Shown one piece after another: positions 9,828 through 22,848 of a stretch of DNA of 64,000 nucleotides; the stretch's first letter is position 1, and the number at the start of each line of letters is the position of its first letter. The notes under the pieces were generated by a model. It was not told where the DNA came from and made no database searches. It was given only the letters and a program-made list of their open reading frames with translations. The translations under genes and the position numbers were made by a program. The stretch is from Primula veris (lineage: Eukaryota > Streptophyta > Magnoliopsida > Ericales > Primulaceae). The stretch is from contig OY821749.1 in NCBI GenBank assembly GCA_963682055.1, forward strand, positions 31,689,631-31,753,630, in the 5' to 3' direction.

Positions 9828-11690
9828 TATAATATTAATAAACTATCATGAGTTTCACATTTTTGTGGTTGTAATATTTTTATTATTATTAAAATATAAT
9901 AAACAAATAAAAAAAATAATGTAAGATTATTATAAGAAAATTAATAAGGAAACTATAATTTTATATAATGTAAACGGTTTATTAAAATGTATAAAATGTG
10001 TTATATTTGAGTAAATAGTTAACCCAGTTGATACGTATGCTCTTAGCACTACAAAATAATGTTTGATTTAATAAGAGTCAGAAGCTGTCATAAGCCTATC
10101 GCTAATTTAAAAAGCTGTCACAAATCTGTCGCAAATTGACTAAACTGTCATAAAGCCGTCACAAAAACCGCCGTTAATAAGCTCGTAACAAAAAATACCG
10201 TCACTATACCGTCGCTATTTGAATATTTTTTTTTATAGCGTAGATTGATGGTATTAATCATACACATCGAGTGGGACCACTGGGGTTCGTCTCTAAGATT
10301 TCCTAATATAGCTTGGATAGATTCATATTTACTTTTTTATTCCCCGAATAGGTTGAAAAGAAAACAACAAAGCAAAAGATCACTTTCTCACAAACACACC
10401 CGTTACTTACAATTTTATTTATATTTAAAATAATTAACATTATTTTTATATTTTTAGTATAACAATTTAACTTTATACATTTTTCATATTTGCTATCAAA
10501 TTTATTATCATAACTAAATATTACTATATTTTAATATACTTGTATCAATTTTTTTCAATCCAAATTAATTTACTAGAGCAAACATATAAAATAACTTACA
10601 CATTTTTTTGTATTTAAAGTAAAAAATACACTTTTACAACTTATAAGAAAACATTTTACTTTATACAAATTATCAGTTTTTTTATAAATTTCTCTATCAC
10701 AACTATACAACTCATCTTTTTGTTATTTTATTAATTTATATGTGAAAATTACAAATAAATGAGAGATAATAAGAGAAAATTAAGAAAGATAAATTATTAT
10801 TTTAATTATAAGTGAGCATCTTGATCACTTATATTTGAGGGATATTTGAGTTAATGTATATTTAAAATAATTGATAAGAAAACTAATGTGTATACAATTT
10901 TAAAACAATATTTTCATATTTAAGGTAAATCGGTGATACAAAGGAACCGATGTGAGCGCTCTAAGAACATTCACATCATACTCTTTCAACTCAAATTTGT
11001 TTAAATTTGAAGATGTTATTTGTAAAAAATCATTCACATCACACTCATGTTAAACTCTCTATTTTAAAAAAAATATCACTATTTATAAATAAAGAATATT
11101 GATTCTCCTTATCAACAAAAAAAACAATATTTTATTTTGGGTCCCAAATTTAATGATGTAATCTTTGAACACAAAAAATAAACTAAGTCTTAAAATACAA
11201 TATAAAAATTAATAAAGTATTAATAAAGAAAGTGTTTTGAAAATATTGAAAAATCAATTAAAACTTAAGTGACTCTCCAAATAAATAAATAAAATAAGAT
11301 TTTCACTCTTAATTTGATAAAAAATTTAGAAAGATGGATCTGACTGGTCTAATGATACTTATCTCTTTGGATCTCTTTTCTGCTAGGCTAGGTTTAGAAA
11401 TGGAAGTATTATGTGTACCCAATTAATTATTGAGCAATTAATTATTGAGGTACTAAAAAAGCCACGCTTTACATGCTCACAGATCTCACATGGTTTTTAC
11501 CTAAATTTAACTGAGACCAAAGTTTCTCATGGGTCCCCCTTAACCCACATTATTTCATATAGAAATATGTATGCACTATCTTTTAAGCTTTGATTTTAGC
11601 CAAGAAGGGTGCAACAAAATTATGGTTCTGTTTTTCTATTTTTTTCATTACACGTTATTAATTTTATTAACTAAAATAATTTTATTTTTA

Positions 11691-12042
11691 TAGTATAATT
11701 TTCTTTTGGTCTTACATGTTTTATTTTGTTTTTCAGTAACTTATTTCTAAAAATCTCTACTTTACTCTGATAAGTAGTATTTAAGATACAATTTCTAAAA
11801 GAATAGGTTTTTAGTATGTTATAAGCAATTTAAATTTGAATGGGAAAAACGAGTTCTAGTTTTTATAGTATAATTTTCTTTTGGTCTTACATGTTTTATT
11901 TTTCTTTTCAGTAACTTATTTCTAAAAATTTCTACTTTGTTCTGATAAGTAGTATTTAAGATACAATTTCTAAAAGAATAGGTTTTTAGTATGTTATAAG
12001 CAATTTAAATTTGAATGTGAAAAATGAGTTCTAGTTTTTATT
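11691..12042. repeat. 175-bp direct tandem duplication
   Basis: Two adjacent copies of about 175 bp, each starting TAGTATAATTTTCTTTTGG and containing TTCTGATAAGTAGTATTT or a close variant, differ at only a few positions. A third, much more diverged copy appears to follow at about 12180-12420. Confidence 0.8.
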
Positions 12043-15000
12043 ATCCATGCATGACCAAACGTACCATCTAAATTTTCATTTTATTTATTTATTTATTTTG
12101 TACATTCAATTTTTTTAACATCCAATTTTTTTTAATTGTCGATTTTCTTAAATAAAATTAAAAGGGTGCAAAAAATATGATTTTGGTCTAATTTTTTTCA
12201 TTACATGTTATCAATTTCACTAACTAAAATTATTTTATTACATGTTTATTTTTTATTTTACTTTTGTTTTTCAATAACTCTTTTTTTTAAAACATCGTTA
12301 CTAATGAGCAGTATCTAAGGTATAAACGTAGAGTTTTTTTTATTTGTTATAAACAATTTAATTTTGCATGAGAAAAAAAACAAGTTACAGTTTTTAGTGT
12401 CCATACATGACCAAATATATCAAATAAAAGTACTTCATATTTGTAGAGTAAGTTATTAGTCTCACATATTATTTTTTACACTTTCTTTTATTTAATGTTT
12501 GACACCTTTGAACATGATAAGTATGAGATTGATTATATTATGAAATTACAAGTACTACTTCATTAATAATGAATAAGTGTGAAGTTGATAGAAAAAAATA
12601 GTGTAAAAAAGTGAAAAAATATATTAGTACAATATAATAAATAGAAACTAATATAAGTTATAATATGTAATTTTGTACTTTACTTATTATTGTTAGATAA
12701 TTTGGACGCCAATATACTAAACCGAAAGGTTTTATTTAGTTGAATAAACTAATCAGTAAATTTGTTAGTTTAATATACTAAATCGAAAACGCGTGATAGT
12801 CGAATATACAAAACATTAATTTTCTCATACATTTATGAAATTCAAGGCCCAGAATAACAAAATTAATTTGGTATAAATTAAGCAAACAGAAAATCAGTAC
12901 TTGTTTGTGTTGGATTTTCCTAAGTTCATATCTTTCTTTCCCACTATATTCTTGTTGTTTATTTCTCAAAAATGTTTTGCTTCTGTAATTTGAATTGAAA
13001 TATATAGAATAAGTAAAGATGCATTAGAACAATTGCATACCCAGAGCTGATTTATATGCGTATATAATTCTTGTATAGTTACTGATTTTCTGTATGCCTT
13101 TTGTTTTACTTGATAAACATATTTTTTATTACATACTCCTGAGCAACTTTTAATGTTATGATCGCTAGATCAATGTGTAATTAATCTGAAAACCAAATCT
13201 TTAAAGAACATTATATTCTTTTTTCGGTTTTTATGTTCAGTGTGCCTCGGGATATATATACTAGAGCTGCAACATGCAATGTTACTTGAATTACTTTAGT
13301 AAGATCGTACGGAAATTCTGTGTAAAAAAACAATCGTAGTTAAGAATAATATTGTCTAGGAACGGCAATATTAATCGATATCCAAAGTCCAGTCTGAATT
13401 TTATATTGGGTATACCCAATCCAAATTGTTTGAATTATTGACTATGGATTTAAATATCATGTACAAAAACAAATCGGAAATTCTGAAACTTGAAAAAGTC
13501 GCATAACTACCAGAATTTATAATAACGATGTAGGTATCATACTCTCTCTATATATATTATATTAAAGAGGATAAAAAATGATTAAAAAGATAAACAACAA
13601 ATAGTATTCTAATATATTAAGTTAAACTCCATTTTTTTCTTTGCATATTGACAAAGAGAGTAAATTTTCAAATTTACAATTAAATAATAAATGAAAAAAT
13701 TGGAATAATTAGGTTCTTTGAAAGAACAAAACACAATTGTAAAATTAATTACATATTGTATAGGTACAAGTACTATTTTTGTAATCTTCTTATGTCGTTT
13801 ATTGGTATCGAGCGAGCAAAGGGATCAAATAATATTAGATAAATTGTGGAAACTTGTTATTTGGTACCCAAATTACTAATAAAATGATAAAATTGATATA
13901 CTGATTAAATAAATATTACCCATTACAGTAGATTTGAATATTTTTGGCCTTTCTTCAGAGCTGACTTTTATAATTATTGTTTGTCGATTCATTTTTGAAT
14001 TTCAAATATCCTTAGAATAACACAACTAAACCGTTCAACGATTACAAATTAGTATATTACTACGATTTACCTTAGTTCCAAATAATGACAGATAATGAAT
14101 AATACTAGATTGAAAAATGTTTTAAAACCCTAACCGACAGACAATGAAAAAGTCGTCTCAAAAATAAATTAAATAAACAAAATTGTGTTATTACTCCATA
14201 TAATAATACTAATTACATTAATTGTCCTGATAGTTTACATTCAGATGAGTGGTCCCCAACATTTCTTCACATTAAACCGACTGAAATATTTTCGGTTTAC
14301 AAAGTCTCGTTGCCAAAAAATTATATTGAATTCTTAAAAAAAAAAATTATAAATTTTGATAATATTTAAATTTAAGTTAGTTTACACTAGAGTTATATAT
14401 TTTTATTTGAGTTTTTATTATATTGTAATATTTGTTTTTAATTTATCAAATACTAATTTGTCTAATATATAATAAAATAAAATAAAAGTAAATTAGTACC
14501 ATTCAACTCTCCATTTTCTAATACAACGATGATCGATTTAACTGAAGAAAGCCCGATCCTTGGGACAAAGTGAAGACCCAATATTTGTCGACAATTACTT
14601 GTCTAGTTCGTCCACAACTTCACCTAAGCTGGGAATGCTAGTCCACCATAGTCCATATATATATATATATGCTATGAGTCTATGACCATGCTATAGTAAT
14701 GTAATTGTTATCATACTTAGTGGAGCTTTTGTACTATTATTACTTATATATAAATGTAGTTTAATAAGAATGTGGATGATTTAATATATAAATTGTCAAC
14801 TATATATAATAATTTTAAATATTCTCTACTCTTTGGTCTTTTCTTTGTAGCTTCCTTTCCATTATTGCTCTGTAATGTAATTGTATACTATACATACTCC
14901 ATTATTGCTCTGTAATGTAATTGTCAACTATACATACTCCATTATTGCTCTGTAATTTCCCCATTACGATTTATTTCTGAAATTCAAAGACCAGAATAAC

Positions 15001-15535
15001 ATAATTTAATTGGTGTAGAACAAAATATTAGTGAGTGTTTTCTGTGTTTGGTTTGGATTCTTCTCAGTTCCTAACTTGTAAGTTCCAAGTCTTTCTTTCC
15101 CAATATATATATATTCTTGTTATTTTGCTTATTTACTCCTCATTTACAATCGCGATCGATTTTCCGAATAGAATTAATATACATTAAAAAAAATATTTTT
15201 TAAAAAAATCTTATTATGAACAATACCGGTTTAGATTTATTAAAAAAAATAAACTTACTTTCACATCTAAGTTATTTACTAAATAACACACTTTTATTTC
15301 CGTATGAGTTTTTTGTTGCATATGTTGTGTATTTATCTTAATATTAAATAACTAAAATTATAACATTAGATTCTTAATTTTAGTTTGAATTATGTTATTT
15401 TTTATTAAAAATAATTATAATTAGTTGTCTTGTTGGATAATTAATTTTATAAACGAATACAATATCAACATAATATTGTCCCACTTTTTGATTTTGTTTA
15501 AATCCAACGAACTTTTGAACAATTTTTTTTAGGAG

Positions 15536-15718
15536 TATGAAGTATCGGGAAATCCCGTCCCGACCTTTGGAGATCCCGAATTATCGGGAATCCATATTAT
15601 TGGGACCCGACCATTTTCGGGTCGGGATCGAGACTTTTAAATGACATCCGAAAATTATCAGATCGGGACATATGTTTAACCTTTTCAGGTCGTGTCCCGT
15701 CCCGATTCCACGCCCTAA
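15536..15718. mobile_element. CGGGTCGGGA-rich MITE-like tract
   Basis: A short, GC-richer tract with repeated TCCCGACC and GGTCGGGA motifs in both orientations, ending CCACGCCCTAAC. The style is that of hAT-type subterminal repeats. Clear termini and a target duplication were not found. Confidence 0.35.
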
Positions 15719-16314
15719 CTGGACCTGTAATATAACTTGAATTACTTATAGTACAAATATTTTGTGTAGGAAACAAACTCTGTTTTAGATCTAGGGTTTG
15801 TGCATATGAGGTATCAGTGTCAACCGCCCTCTCAAATTATTTACACATTAATGTTAAATAAGCCCAACTCATTCTTTTAGCTTTCAATTGACTACATATG
15901 TTTTCAATATTATCTTACAATTCTTTCTAAATTGATCCTCAGTATATGTAATACTAACATTTAAACCCAAAATAAATATAGGTTTCATATATTTTGATGA
16001 GTTTTATATACTACTCCATATATGTTTTCTATACAATGCCTTTTAGAATACCGTGATCAAGGTTCGATATCTACTACATCTAATATGAGGGTAATTTAAA
16101 AAATAATATATTAGATAGTGTGTGACTTACTTTGTTGCTTTGTTTGTTTCATATAAAGTTAATTTAAAAAGGCCACATACATAACAAAAAATAATATATT
16201 AGATAGTGCCTGACTTACTTTTTTATATATTACCATTGTGATACCAAACTTAAATTTTACACCAAATCCCATTTAATTAATAAACGGAATCCAAATATTT
16301 GAATATATCCAAAT

Positions 16315-16540
16315 GCTTCTTCCGTCACAAAATATTGTGGTCTATGTATTTACGTGTAATTTTGACCGGTCAATATCTCGTCTTTAAATTGTTGAAATGT
16401 AAAATTTAAAAGTTTGTTCGTATAGTTTAACATTTGAACTATTTAATTAAATTTTAAAAATTTTCGATTTTGATAACTTAAATATGAGTTATTTGTTGAT
16501 CAAAATTACACGTTTTTTCGTATAACTCCAAACAGTACTA
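16315..16540. mobile_element. Stowaway-related MITE, eroded
   Basis: It has the TTTTGACCGGTCAA ... GATCAAAATTACACG internal pair and a left end CTTCTTCCGTCACAAAATATTG, but the right terminus has decayed. Confidence 0.55.
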
Positions 16541-17253
16541 AAATTATAGAATGATGTCGTGTAAAATTGTTTATCATATTATTTTGGGACCCATTCGAAC
16601 ATTCTCAGCAAGTACAAAACTGACTCTTAGGTATTTTCTTCGTATATTCATTTATTACTAAAATATTCGTATATTCATTTATTACTACAATATTCCTGTC
16701 TTTTCCAACAACTACTTTGCCCTCACTCTTTTCTTATTTGTTGCTTGACAATTCATTTCTGAAATTCAAAGTCCAGAATAACAAAATTAATTTGGTCTAA
16801 AGCTAACAGAAAATCAGTACTTGTTTTTGTTGGATTTTCCTAAGTTCATATCTTTCTTTCCCACTATATTCTTCTTGTTTATTTATTTACTCCTCATAAA
16901 TGTTTTGCTTCTGTAATTTTCCTATCAATTCAAATTATATTACAGTAGCTTTTTGTTACCCAAATTAGTAATGGAATAATAAATTGATGTACTAATTAAA
17001 TGAATATTTCCGATTACAGTAGCTTTGAATATTCTCTCCGGTTAGATCATTTATCAGCCACATTTTTTGTCTTTCTTCACAGCTGACTTTTCTAATTATT
17101 GATTGTCGATTCATTTATGAATTTCAAGTATCCCAGAATAACACAACTAAACTGCTCTACTATTACAAATTATATTACTAATTGTTTGGGCTGAATTTAC
17201 CTTAGTTCCAAATACTACTAGATAATGAATAATGACACATAATGAATAATACT

Positions 17254-17484
17254 ACTCTCTCGGTTTCTATTTAATTATCAATTACGAAACTACGTGCAAT
17301 TTTAACCGGCCAAAAACTTGTATCAAAATTGTCGGAATGAATTTTTTTAAAAGTTGATCATGTAGTTCAAATGTTAAATTTTATGATTAGATTTAAAAAA
17401 AATCATTTGGACAATTTTAATACAAGTTATAAGACAGTCAAAATTGCACGTAGTTTCGTCATGAACAATTAAATGGGAAGGGGC
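17254..17484. mobile_element. Stowaway-type MITE
   Basis: The left end is CTCTCTCGGTTTCTATTTAA after TA and the right end is TTAAATGGGAAGGGG. The internal stem pairs CAATTTTAACCGG with its partner near CAGTCAAAATTGCACG. It belongs to the same family as the elements near 20700, 24700 and 39211. Confidence 0.65.
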
Positions 17485-18570
17485 TACTTAGATTAGCGTG
17501 GCATTCGAAAAGTGTTTTAAAACCCTAACCGACAGACAATGAAAAATTCGACTCAAAGATAAAAACTTGTTTTTTTTATCCAAATTAGTACTCCATATAA
17601 TAAGACCAATTACATTAATGGTCCTGATAGTTTACATTCTCATAAATTGATGTGTTGATTAAATAAATATTTCCCTATAGTAGCTTTGAATACTCTCTCC
17701 AACTAGAAGTGGGTCCCATTTTGAACTTTGTCGGCCATATTTTTTGTTTTTCTTCACAGCTGGCTTTTATAATAATTGATTGTCGATTCATTTTTTAATT
17801 TCGAATATACTAAACTGGTCTATGATTACAAATTATATATATTACCTTTGTTCCAAATACTACTACATAATGAATAATACTACTAGATTGGCGCGGCGTT
17901 CGAAAAGTGTTTTAAAACCCTAACCGACAAACAATGAAAAATCCGACTCAAAGATAAATTAAATAAAAAAAATTGTGTTATTACTCCATATAATAAGACC
18001 AATTACATTAATGGTCCTGATAGTTTACATTCTGACAATTGGCGCCCATGTTTCTTCACATTAAACCAACTGAAATATTTTCGGTTTATAAAGTCTTGTG
18101 CCAAAAAAATTATATTGAATTAATTCTTAATTTTTTTTATAAATTTTGATTAATATTTAAATTTAGGGTAGTTTTCACTAGGGTTTTATATTTTTTTTGA
18201 GTTTTTATTGTATTGTAATATTTATTTTTAATTTATCAAATATTAATTTGTCTAATATATAATAAAATAAAATAAAATAAAAGTACATTAGTTCTATAAT
18301 ATTTATTTTTTAACAAATAGTGGGTCACACCTATACCTTAGTCCACTCATACGTTTATTGCTCTGTTTTTTCCCATTATATTGATTTGACGATTCATTTA
18401 TGAAATTCAAACTCCTGAATAACAAAACTCCTCATTAGTACAAACATTTTGTTGTTAGCCTATTCTTGTTAGTTTTCTGGTTAGATCTGATAAACATTTT
18501 ATTATTTTTATTTTTCAATTTGAAAATGTAAAGGCAGGAAAAGGATCTAAAGAGAAAGGAGGCTTTTAGA

Positions 18571-18989
18571 ATGGCAGAAATCGCTATTGCTATTTTGGAA
18601 AAAGTTAGTGAACTCTTGATTTCCCCAATAGGACGACAGTTCGGTTACTTATTTAAATTTACTGGAAATGTTGAGACTCTTGAAAATGAACAAAAGAAGC
18701 TGCGAGATTTGAAAAACGATGTTGAAGACGAAGTGAAAGTTGCTAGAAATAATGTGGACACTATTTTGAATACTGTTGAAACCTGGTTAAAAGATGTGGA
18801 TTTGGTTGACGACAAGGCACAGAGCATTGTTGAAGAGAAGGCTCGATTTCCGAAAGGATGGTTTAACAATTGGTGTTTAAATTTGAAGTCACGTTATGTT
18901 TTAAGCCGGAGGGCAAATAAGAAAACTAGAGACATCATTAAGCTGCAACAAGAAGGAAAATTTACAAAAGTATCATCACGAGCACCTCC
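18571..18989 (+). pseudogene. CC-NLR resistance protein, N-terminal fragment only
   Basis: About 140 codons encode the coiled-coil domain of a plant NLR immune receptor, beginning MAEIAIAILEKVSE, with SPIGRQFGYLF, the predicted coiled coil (ENEQKKLRDLKNDVEDEV) and the LKSRYVLSR ... EEGKF-like segment that normally precedes the NB-ARC domain. It resembles the RPS2/At4g27190-type CC domain. The gene is broken at base 18990 by the end of an LTR: the last ten residues of the open frame (to a stop at 19023) are read from LTR sequence. No P-loop, NB-ARC or LRR sequence follows; SDR copy 2 comes next. It could still make a short CC-only peptide, but I regard it as a pseudogene. Confidence 0.8.
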
Positions 18990-19412
18990 TGTTGGTTTTG
19001 GTACTATTTCGAACAAACAATAAAATAAAGGACAATAAATTAAAAGACAGGAACGCAATGGAAATAACACTTTATTTCTCACAATTGGAATATGAATTAC
19101 AATTCCTGACTCGTACAGAATTTAAGTTAAACTGCTGGACTGGTTTGACAATAATACAAACTGCCGGACTGTTTTGACAATAAAACAAACTGCCGGACTG
19201 TTTTGATAATAAAACAAACTGCCGGACTGTTTTAACAATAAAACAAACTGCCGGACTGTTTTGACAATAAAACAAACTGCATGACTGTTTTGACAATATA
19301 AAAACTGCCGGACTGTTTTAACAAACTGCCGGACTGGTTTTAACAAATAAAAAACTGCCGGACTGGTTTTTAACAATCAAGTTTATAGGCTCTACAGAAA
19401 CCGCAGCCATAA
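18990..19412 (-). mobile_element. Internally deleted LTR fragment (copy 3)
   Basis: It starts TGTTGG within the NLR reading frame and carries the same terminal segment as 7174-7310, then nine minisatellite units (19130-19372). It then jumps directly to the sequence TTATAGGCTCTACAGAAACC that lies at 8035-8055 in the longer LTR, so about 380 bp are missing. It ends where ATAAATGCAGCC runs into SDR exon 2. It therefore joins the NLR fragment to the truncated SDR copy 2. Confidence 0.8.
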
Positions 19413-20651
19413 ATGCAGCCTTAGAAGAACTATAGGCTATAGCTCCAAAGGTACCAAATCTCCGGAGGCCTCCAATTGACGAGATATTGATTATTGAACC
19501 ACCCAAGCCAGCATCACGCATACGCTTAGATACATACTTAGATACTAACCATGCTCCTGTTACGTTTGTTTTAAAGGTGTTGTTCCATTCCTCCTCTGAA
19601 AGGTCTATACACATAGTCACGCTTCCTATACATATATAAGTAAATAAAGAAATCAACATTAGTTGGTAAAAAACTTATTACTAATTCAATTCTTGAAATA
19701 TGTAAGCTCGAGAAAGATAAATATCTTATCATATTTTAGAATACGCCGTGCCATCAAACCATAACAGCTACTAATAAACTACTCACTCTGTCACGTAAAA
19801 TGATTATCCAATTTCATTTGTTTTTTGTCCCAAATTATGCTCTCATTTTCATTTACGAGGTGATAATTATGCTGTAAAATTCTATATACAACGCTTCTAA
19901 ATGAGTATCGATAATGACAGATCTTAACATTCATATTATTGACTGCATATTAAAGTAAAGTTGTAATCATATTAAATATCATAATTTATAACTAACCTAA
20001 TATTAACGAAAAACCAATGAGACAATATTTTTGGAACGGAGATGGTAAAACTTTTGTGAAACCTCAAATTTACAAGTCACTCAATATAAGGTTTGAAATC
20101 TCATTTTAGTGTCTAGTATATAGTATATGTTAAGCTTAGATTTTTTTCCTCTTGGTCTTGATAGGCCTAAATGTAACTTCTACTAGTACTATTTTAGCCT
20201 CATGAAGTGTGTTCAATAAAACTGAGATTTTGAAGCATAGCACATCTGAGAAAATGAATCTTTTACTTTGATAAATTAATAATCCTACTGGAATCAGATA
20301 ATACATTGAAGTACCTCTAACACCGGCGTTGTTAATCAAAGCATCGATGCGTCCAAACGCTTCCCATGCCCGATTAATAGCAACCTCGATAGCCGTACCA
20401 TTAGCCGTGACATCGAGCTCAATCGCCACGGCTCGAGCCTGACAATCAGAGCTCGAGCCAGTTTGGTTAAGCTCGTCACATAAGGACTTGAGGCGGTCCA
20501 AGCGTCGAGCTGCAGCAACAACTTTGCATCCCGCCTTAACAAGGTTGATACAAAACTCACGGCCTAGACCAGAAGATGCACCTGTCACTAGAACCACTTT
20601 GTCTTCGAAACTGCACCATGGCTCTAGTTGCACTGGTACTTGGCTAACCAT
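19412..20651 (-). pseudogene. SDR copy 2, truncated (exon 3 missing)
   Basis: Exon 1 (20651-20315, starting [12 protein letters not shown]) and the first 214 bases of exon 2 (19625-19412) are open and carry [17 protein letters not shown] and YSSSK. Exon 2 then breaks within SKAA and reads into LTR minisatellite sequence, giving a foreign tail and a stop near 19318. Exon 3, with the cofactor- and substrate-side C-terminal third, is absent. Exon 1 is identical in protein sequence to copy 3, and intron 1 is nearly identical. The active-site residues remain, but the fold would be incomplete. Confidence 0.85.
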
Positions 20652-20694
20652 TGCTTGTTCTTTTTTTCTTTTCTTTGTTGGTATAACTAATTGT

Positions 20695-20912
20695 GTACCC
20701 GTTCCTATTTAATTGTCCACTACGAAACTACATGCAATTTTGACCGGTCAAGAATTTGTATCAAAATTGTCAGAATAAAAATTTTCAAAAGTTGATTACA
20801 TAGTTCAAATGTTAAATTTTATGATTAGATTTTAAAAAAATTCATTTCGAAAATTTTGATACAAGTTATAAATCGATTAAAATTGTACGTAATTTCGTAG
20901 TGGACAATTATG
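20695..20912. mobile_element. Stowaway-type MITE upstream of SDR copy 2
   Basis: It begins CCGTTCCTATTTAATTGTCC and carries the TTTTGACCGGTCAAGAA stem. The right terminus is truncated after GTGGACAATTA. A more complete version occupies the matching place upstream of copy 3 (24690-24914), so the element was already in the unit before that duplication. Confidence 0.7.
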
Positions 20913-20949
20913 TAAAAACTTAATACGCATGTGCATAGCTTGGCTACAC

Positions 20950-21485
20950 GGCAATTTTACGGGTTTCAACCCGATATGATCCGACTCGATTCGTTGCGGA
21001 TCGGATAAAAGTATAATTATATTCGGGTCAGGTCGGGTTTAAATGAGTAAAAGTGTAATTTAAAAAAATTAAACTTAAAAGTGTAAGTTAACATTCTGTC
21101 ACTTCTATTTCTATCCTATATACTAAACTATATCTCATATAATAATAGATAACATACATTTAAATGCATAAAAATACAACTTAACACCGTTTATCTCTCT
21201 CTCATAAATTAAACTCTTTCTTTTATAACTTAAAAATTACAATTTAATACTCTCTCTCATATAAATTAAACTCTTTCTTTTATATTATTTTTATAAATCA
21301 AATGATTTTTTAATCTATTTAACATATTTTATTTGAAATCTTTGACATTTATCTGATTTATTTTTTAAAAGAAAACAAAATATTTTTTAAAAACGAATCA
21401 AATAGGTCGGATCGGATCAAATGGATAAAAGTATAACTTTTTTCTCGAATCAGATTAAAACCCACGAAATTACGATCTGTATCTA
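20950..21485. mobile_element. Non-autonomous DNA element with GGGTTTCAACCCG end
   Basis: The left end reads CAATTTTACGGGTTTCAACC and the right end AAAACCCACGAAATTACGATC, an imperfect inverted pair. The interior has GGATCGGAT repeats near both ends and AT-rich middle sequence without coding capacity. A related copy at about 24955-25460 upstream of SDR copy 3 lacks its right end, where it is fused to TCGGCTCACACTTGGCC sequence. Confidence 0.5.
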
Positions 21486-21499
21486 CGTCCCGCCAAACT

Positions 21500-22848
21500 A
21501 TTTTTGGTATCACTCATAACTACATAATACATATATTCATACAATATAAATGCATAAGTTTTAGACATATTTACATAGAGGTAGGTCGGAAAGGACCACT
21601 CCCTTTATCCTTCCACTATTACATAATTATAAATAGATACTTATCAACGAAAGAGCTAACATATCAGCGTTGAACAGCTTCGGCACCTCGATGACAATCA
21701 CGGGTTCCGAACCTTCTATGCCGGTACGGCTCAGTTTGGCTAAACCCTCTATTTCCTGTTATATTAATATTAATATTTATATCACAAGTACATCTCTTGA
21801 TAAACTTGGGTACCAATTTGACAATATCTCAACTATAAACTTATAAGTCACAAATGATTACTTACAACTCAATTACATTGTCAATAAATGAACTATAAAG
21901 CTAGATGATTGGGTTCGGCTCACACTTGGCCAAACCTATGCTGCCAAACCACAATAATAAATACTTAAACATAAACTTGGGGAATCATTGAAACGGGTGG
22001 TCGTACAACCACCTTCGGGCTGGTCATACACGGTCATCGCTAACGTTTCGACGGATCCTTCGTCCTATAATAAAAACAATAAATCCACCTGTAGTCTTGT
22101 AAACACTAGATAATGTGTCGGATCCTGTGAGCCGATCCCGGCCTTAACTTATAAAACATTATGAGGATTTTTTATCCTCATCAAGAACGGTTAACATGGA
22201 ACACATTTTATGCACTATTATGACTTTATGAGTACTACTCTCTGTAACATGTTCACTCATACATGTTCATATCTATAATATAGTCATGCCATGAAAGAAG
22301 TATTTCTAGATTTCTATTAAAATTAGTCTATTATGCAGATCCTCTTTGGGTCGGACTGTAACGACCCGGCCTCACATTGCGAGCGAACACATATTCATAT
22401 CAACAATATTGTATGATATGGCAATTGGCACAATATTTTTATGCGGTCACTCATTCTAATAACAACAATTTGTTATATAAATATGCAAGTATTAAGTGTA
22501 TCACTCATATTTCACGTATGTATCATTTGCATATTGCCATACAATAACTCATTTTCGTTGTTCTTATAAAGTACCATGACGATCGTTATGTTTTGCTGAA
22601 CCGTGAAAGTTAAATGGAGAGGCCGATATACTATATAATTCTTTTCCATACCATATATAAGTTCTTTTTAATGTACTACTTCTTGAGATTTGCTTTCTCA
22701 ATCTGAGCATACTATCATATTACCTTTAGTTCAGAAAGTTGGAAAACATTGCATGAATTCAAATTAAAGGCTTATTAGTCACAATATAATTAAACAGTGA
22801 TAATACCGAAATACATTTACAGCAAAGATAAAGTGATAAGATTACAAA
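21500..22848. other. Intergenic spacer between SDR copies 2 and 3
   Basis: Non-coding. The part around GCTCACACTTGGCCAAACC and CCTGTGAGCCGATCCCG recurs at 25465-25745 and 33640-33920, and the part around GTAACGACCCGGCCTCACATT recurs before copies 4 and 5. These are the spacers of the duplicated unit. I see no gene. Confidence 0.6.

Larger units (their letters stand above)
9041..12800. other. AT-rich intergenic region without genes
   Basis: I see no coding gene here. It holds a Stowaway MITE (9592-9827), a stretch starting CACTACAAAA near 10049 that resembles one end of a CACTA-type MITE with repeated GTCGC/GTCACA motifs, and a 175-bp tandem duplication (11691-12042). The open frames of about 60 codons have no recognisable features. 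Confidence 0.6.
12801..18540. repeat. Repeated upstream-of-NLR blocks, no genes
   Basis: This stretch is built from degenerate repeats of sequence that also lies just upstream of the NLR fragment. Block alpha, around AACAAAATTAATTTGG and the downstream CTTTCTTTCCCA, occurs at 12836-12977, 14979-15135 and 16757-16920. Block beta, around CCCTAACCGACAGACAATG and TGATAGTTTACATTC, occurs at about 13949-14480, 17500-17640 and 17750-18290. The likely history is repeated duplication of an NLR promoter followed by loss of the coding parts. No NLR coding sequence is visible beside the earlier copies. Confidence 0.6.
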
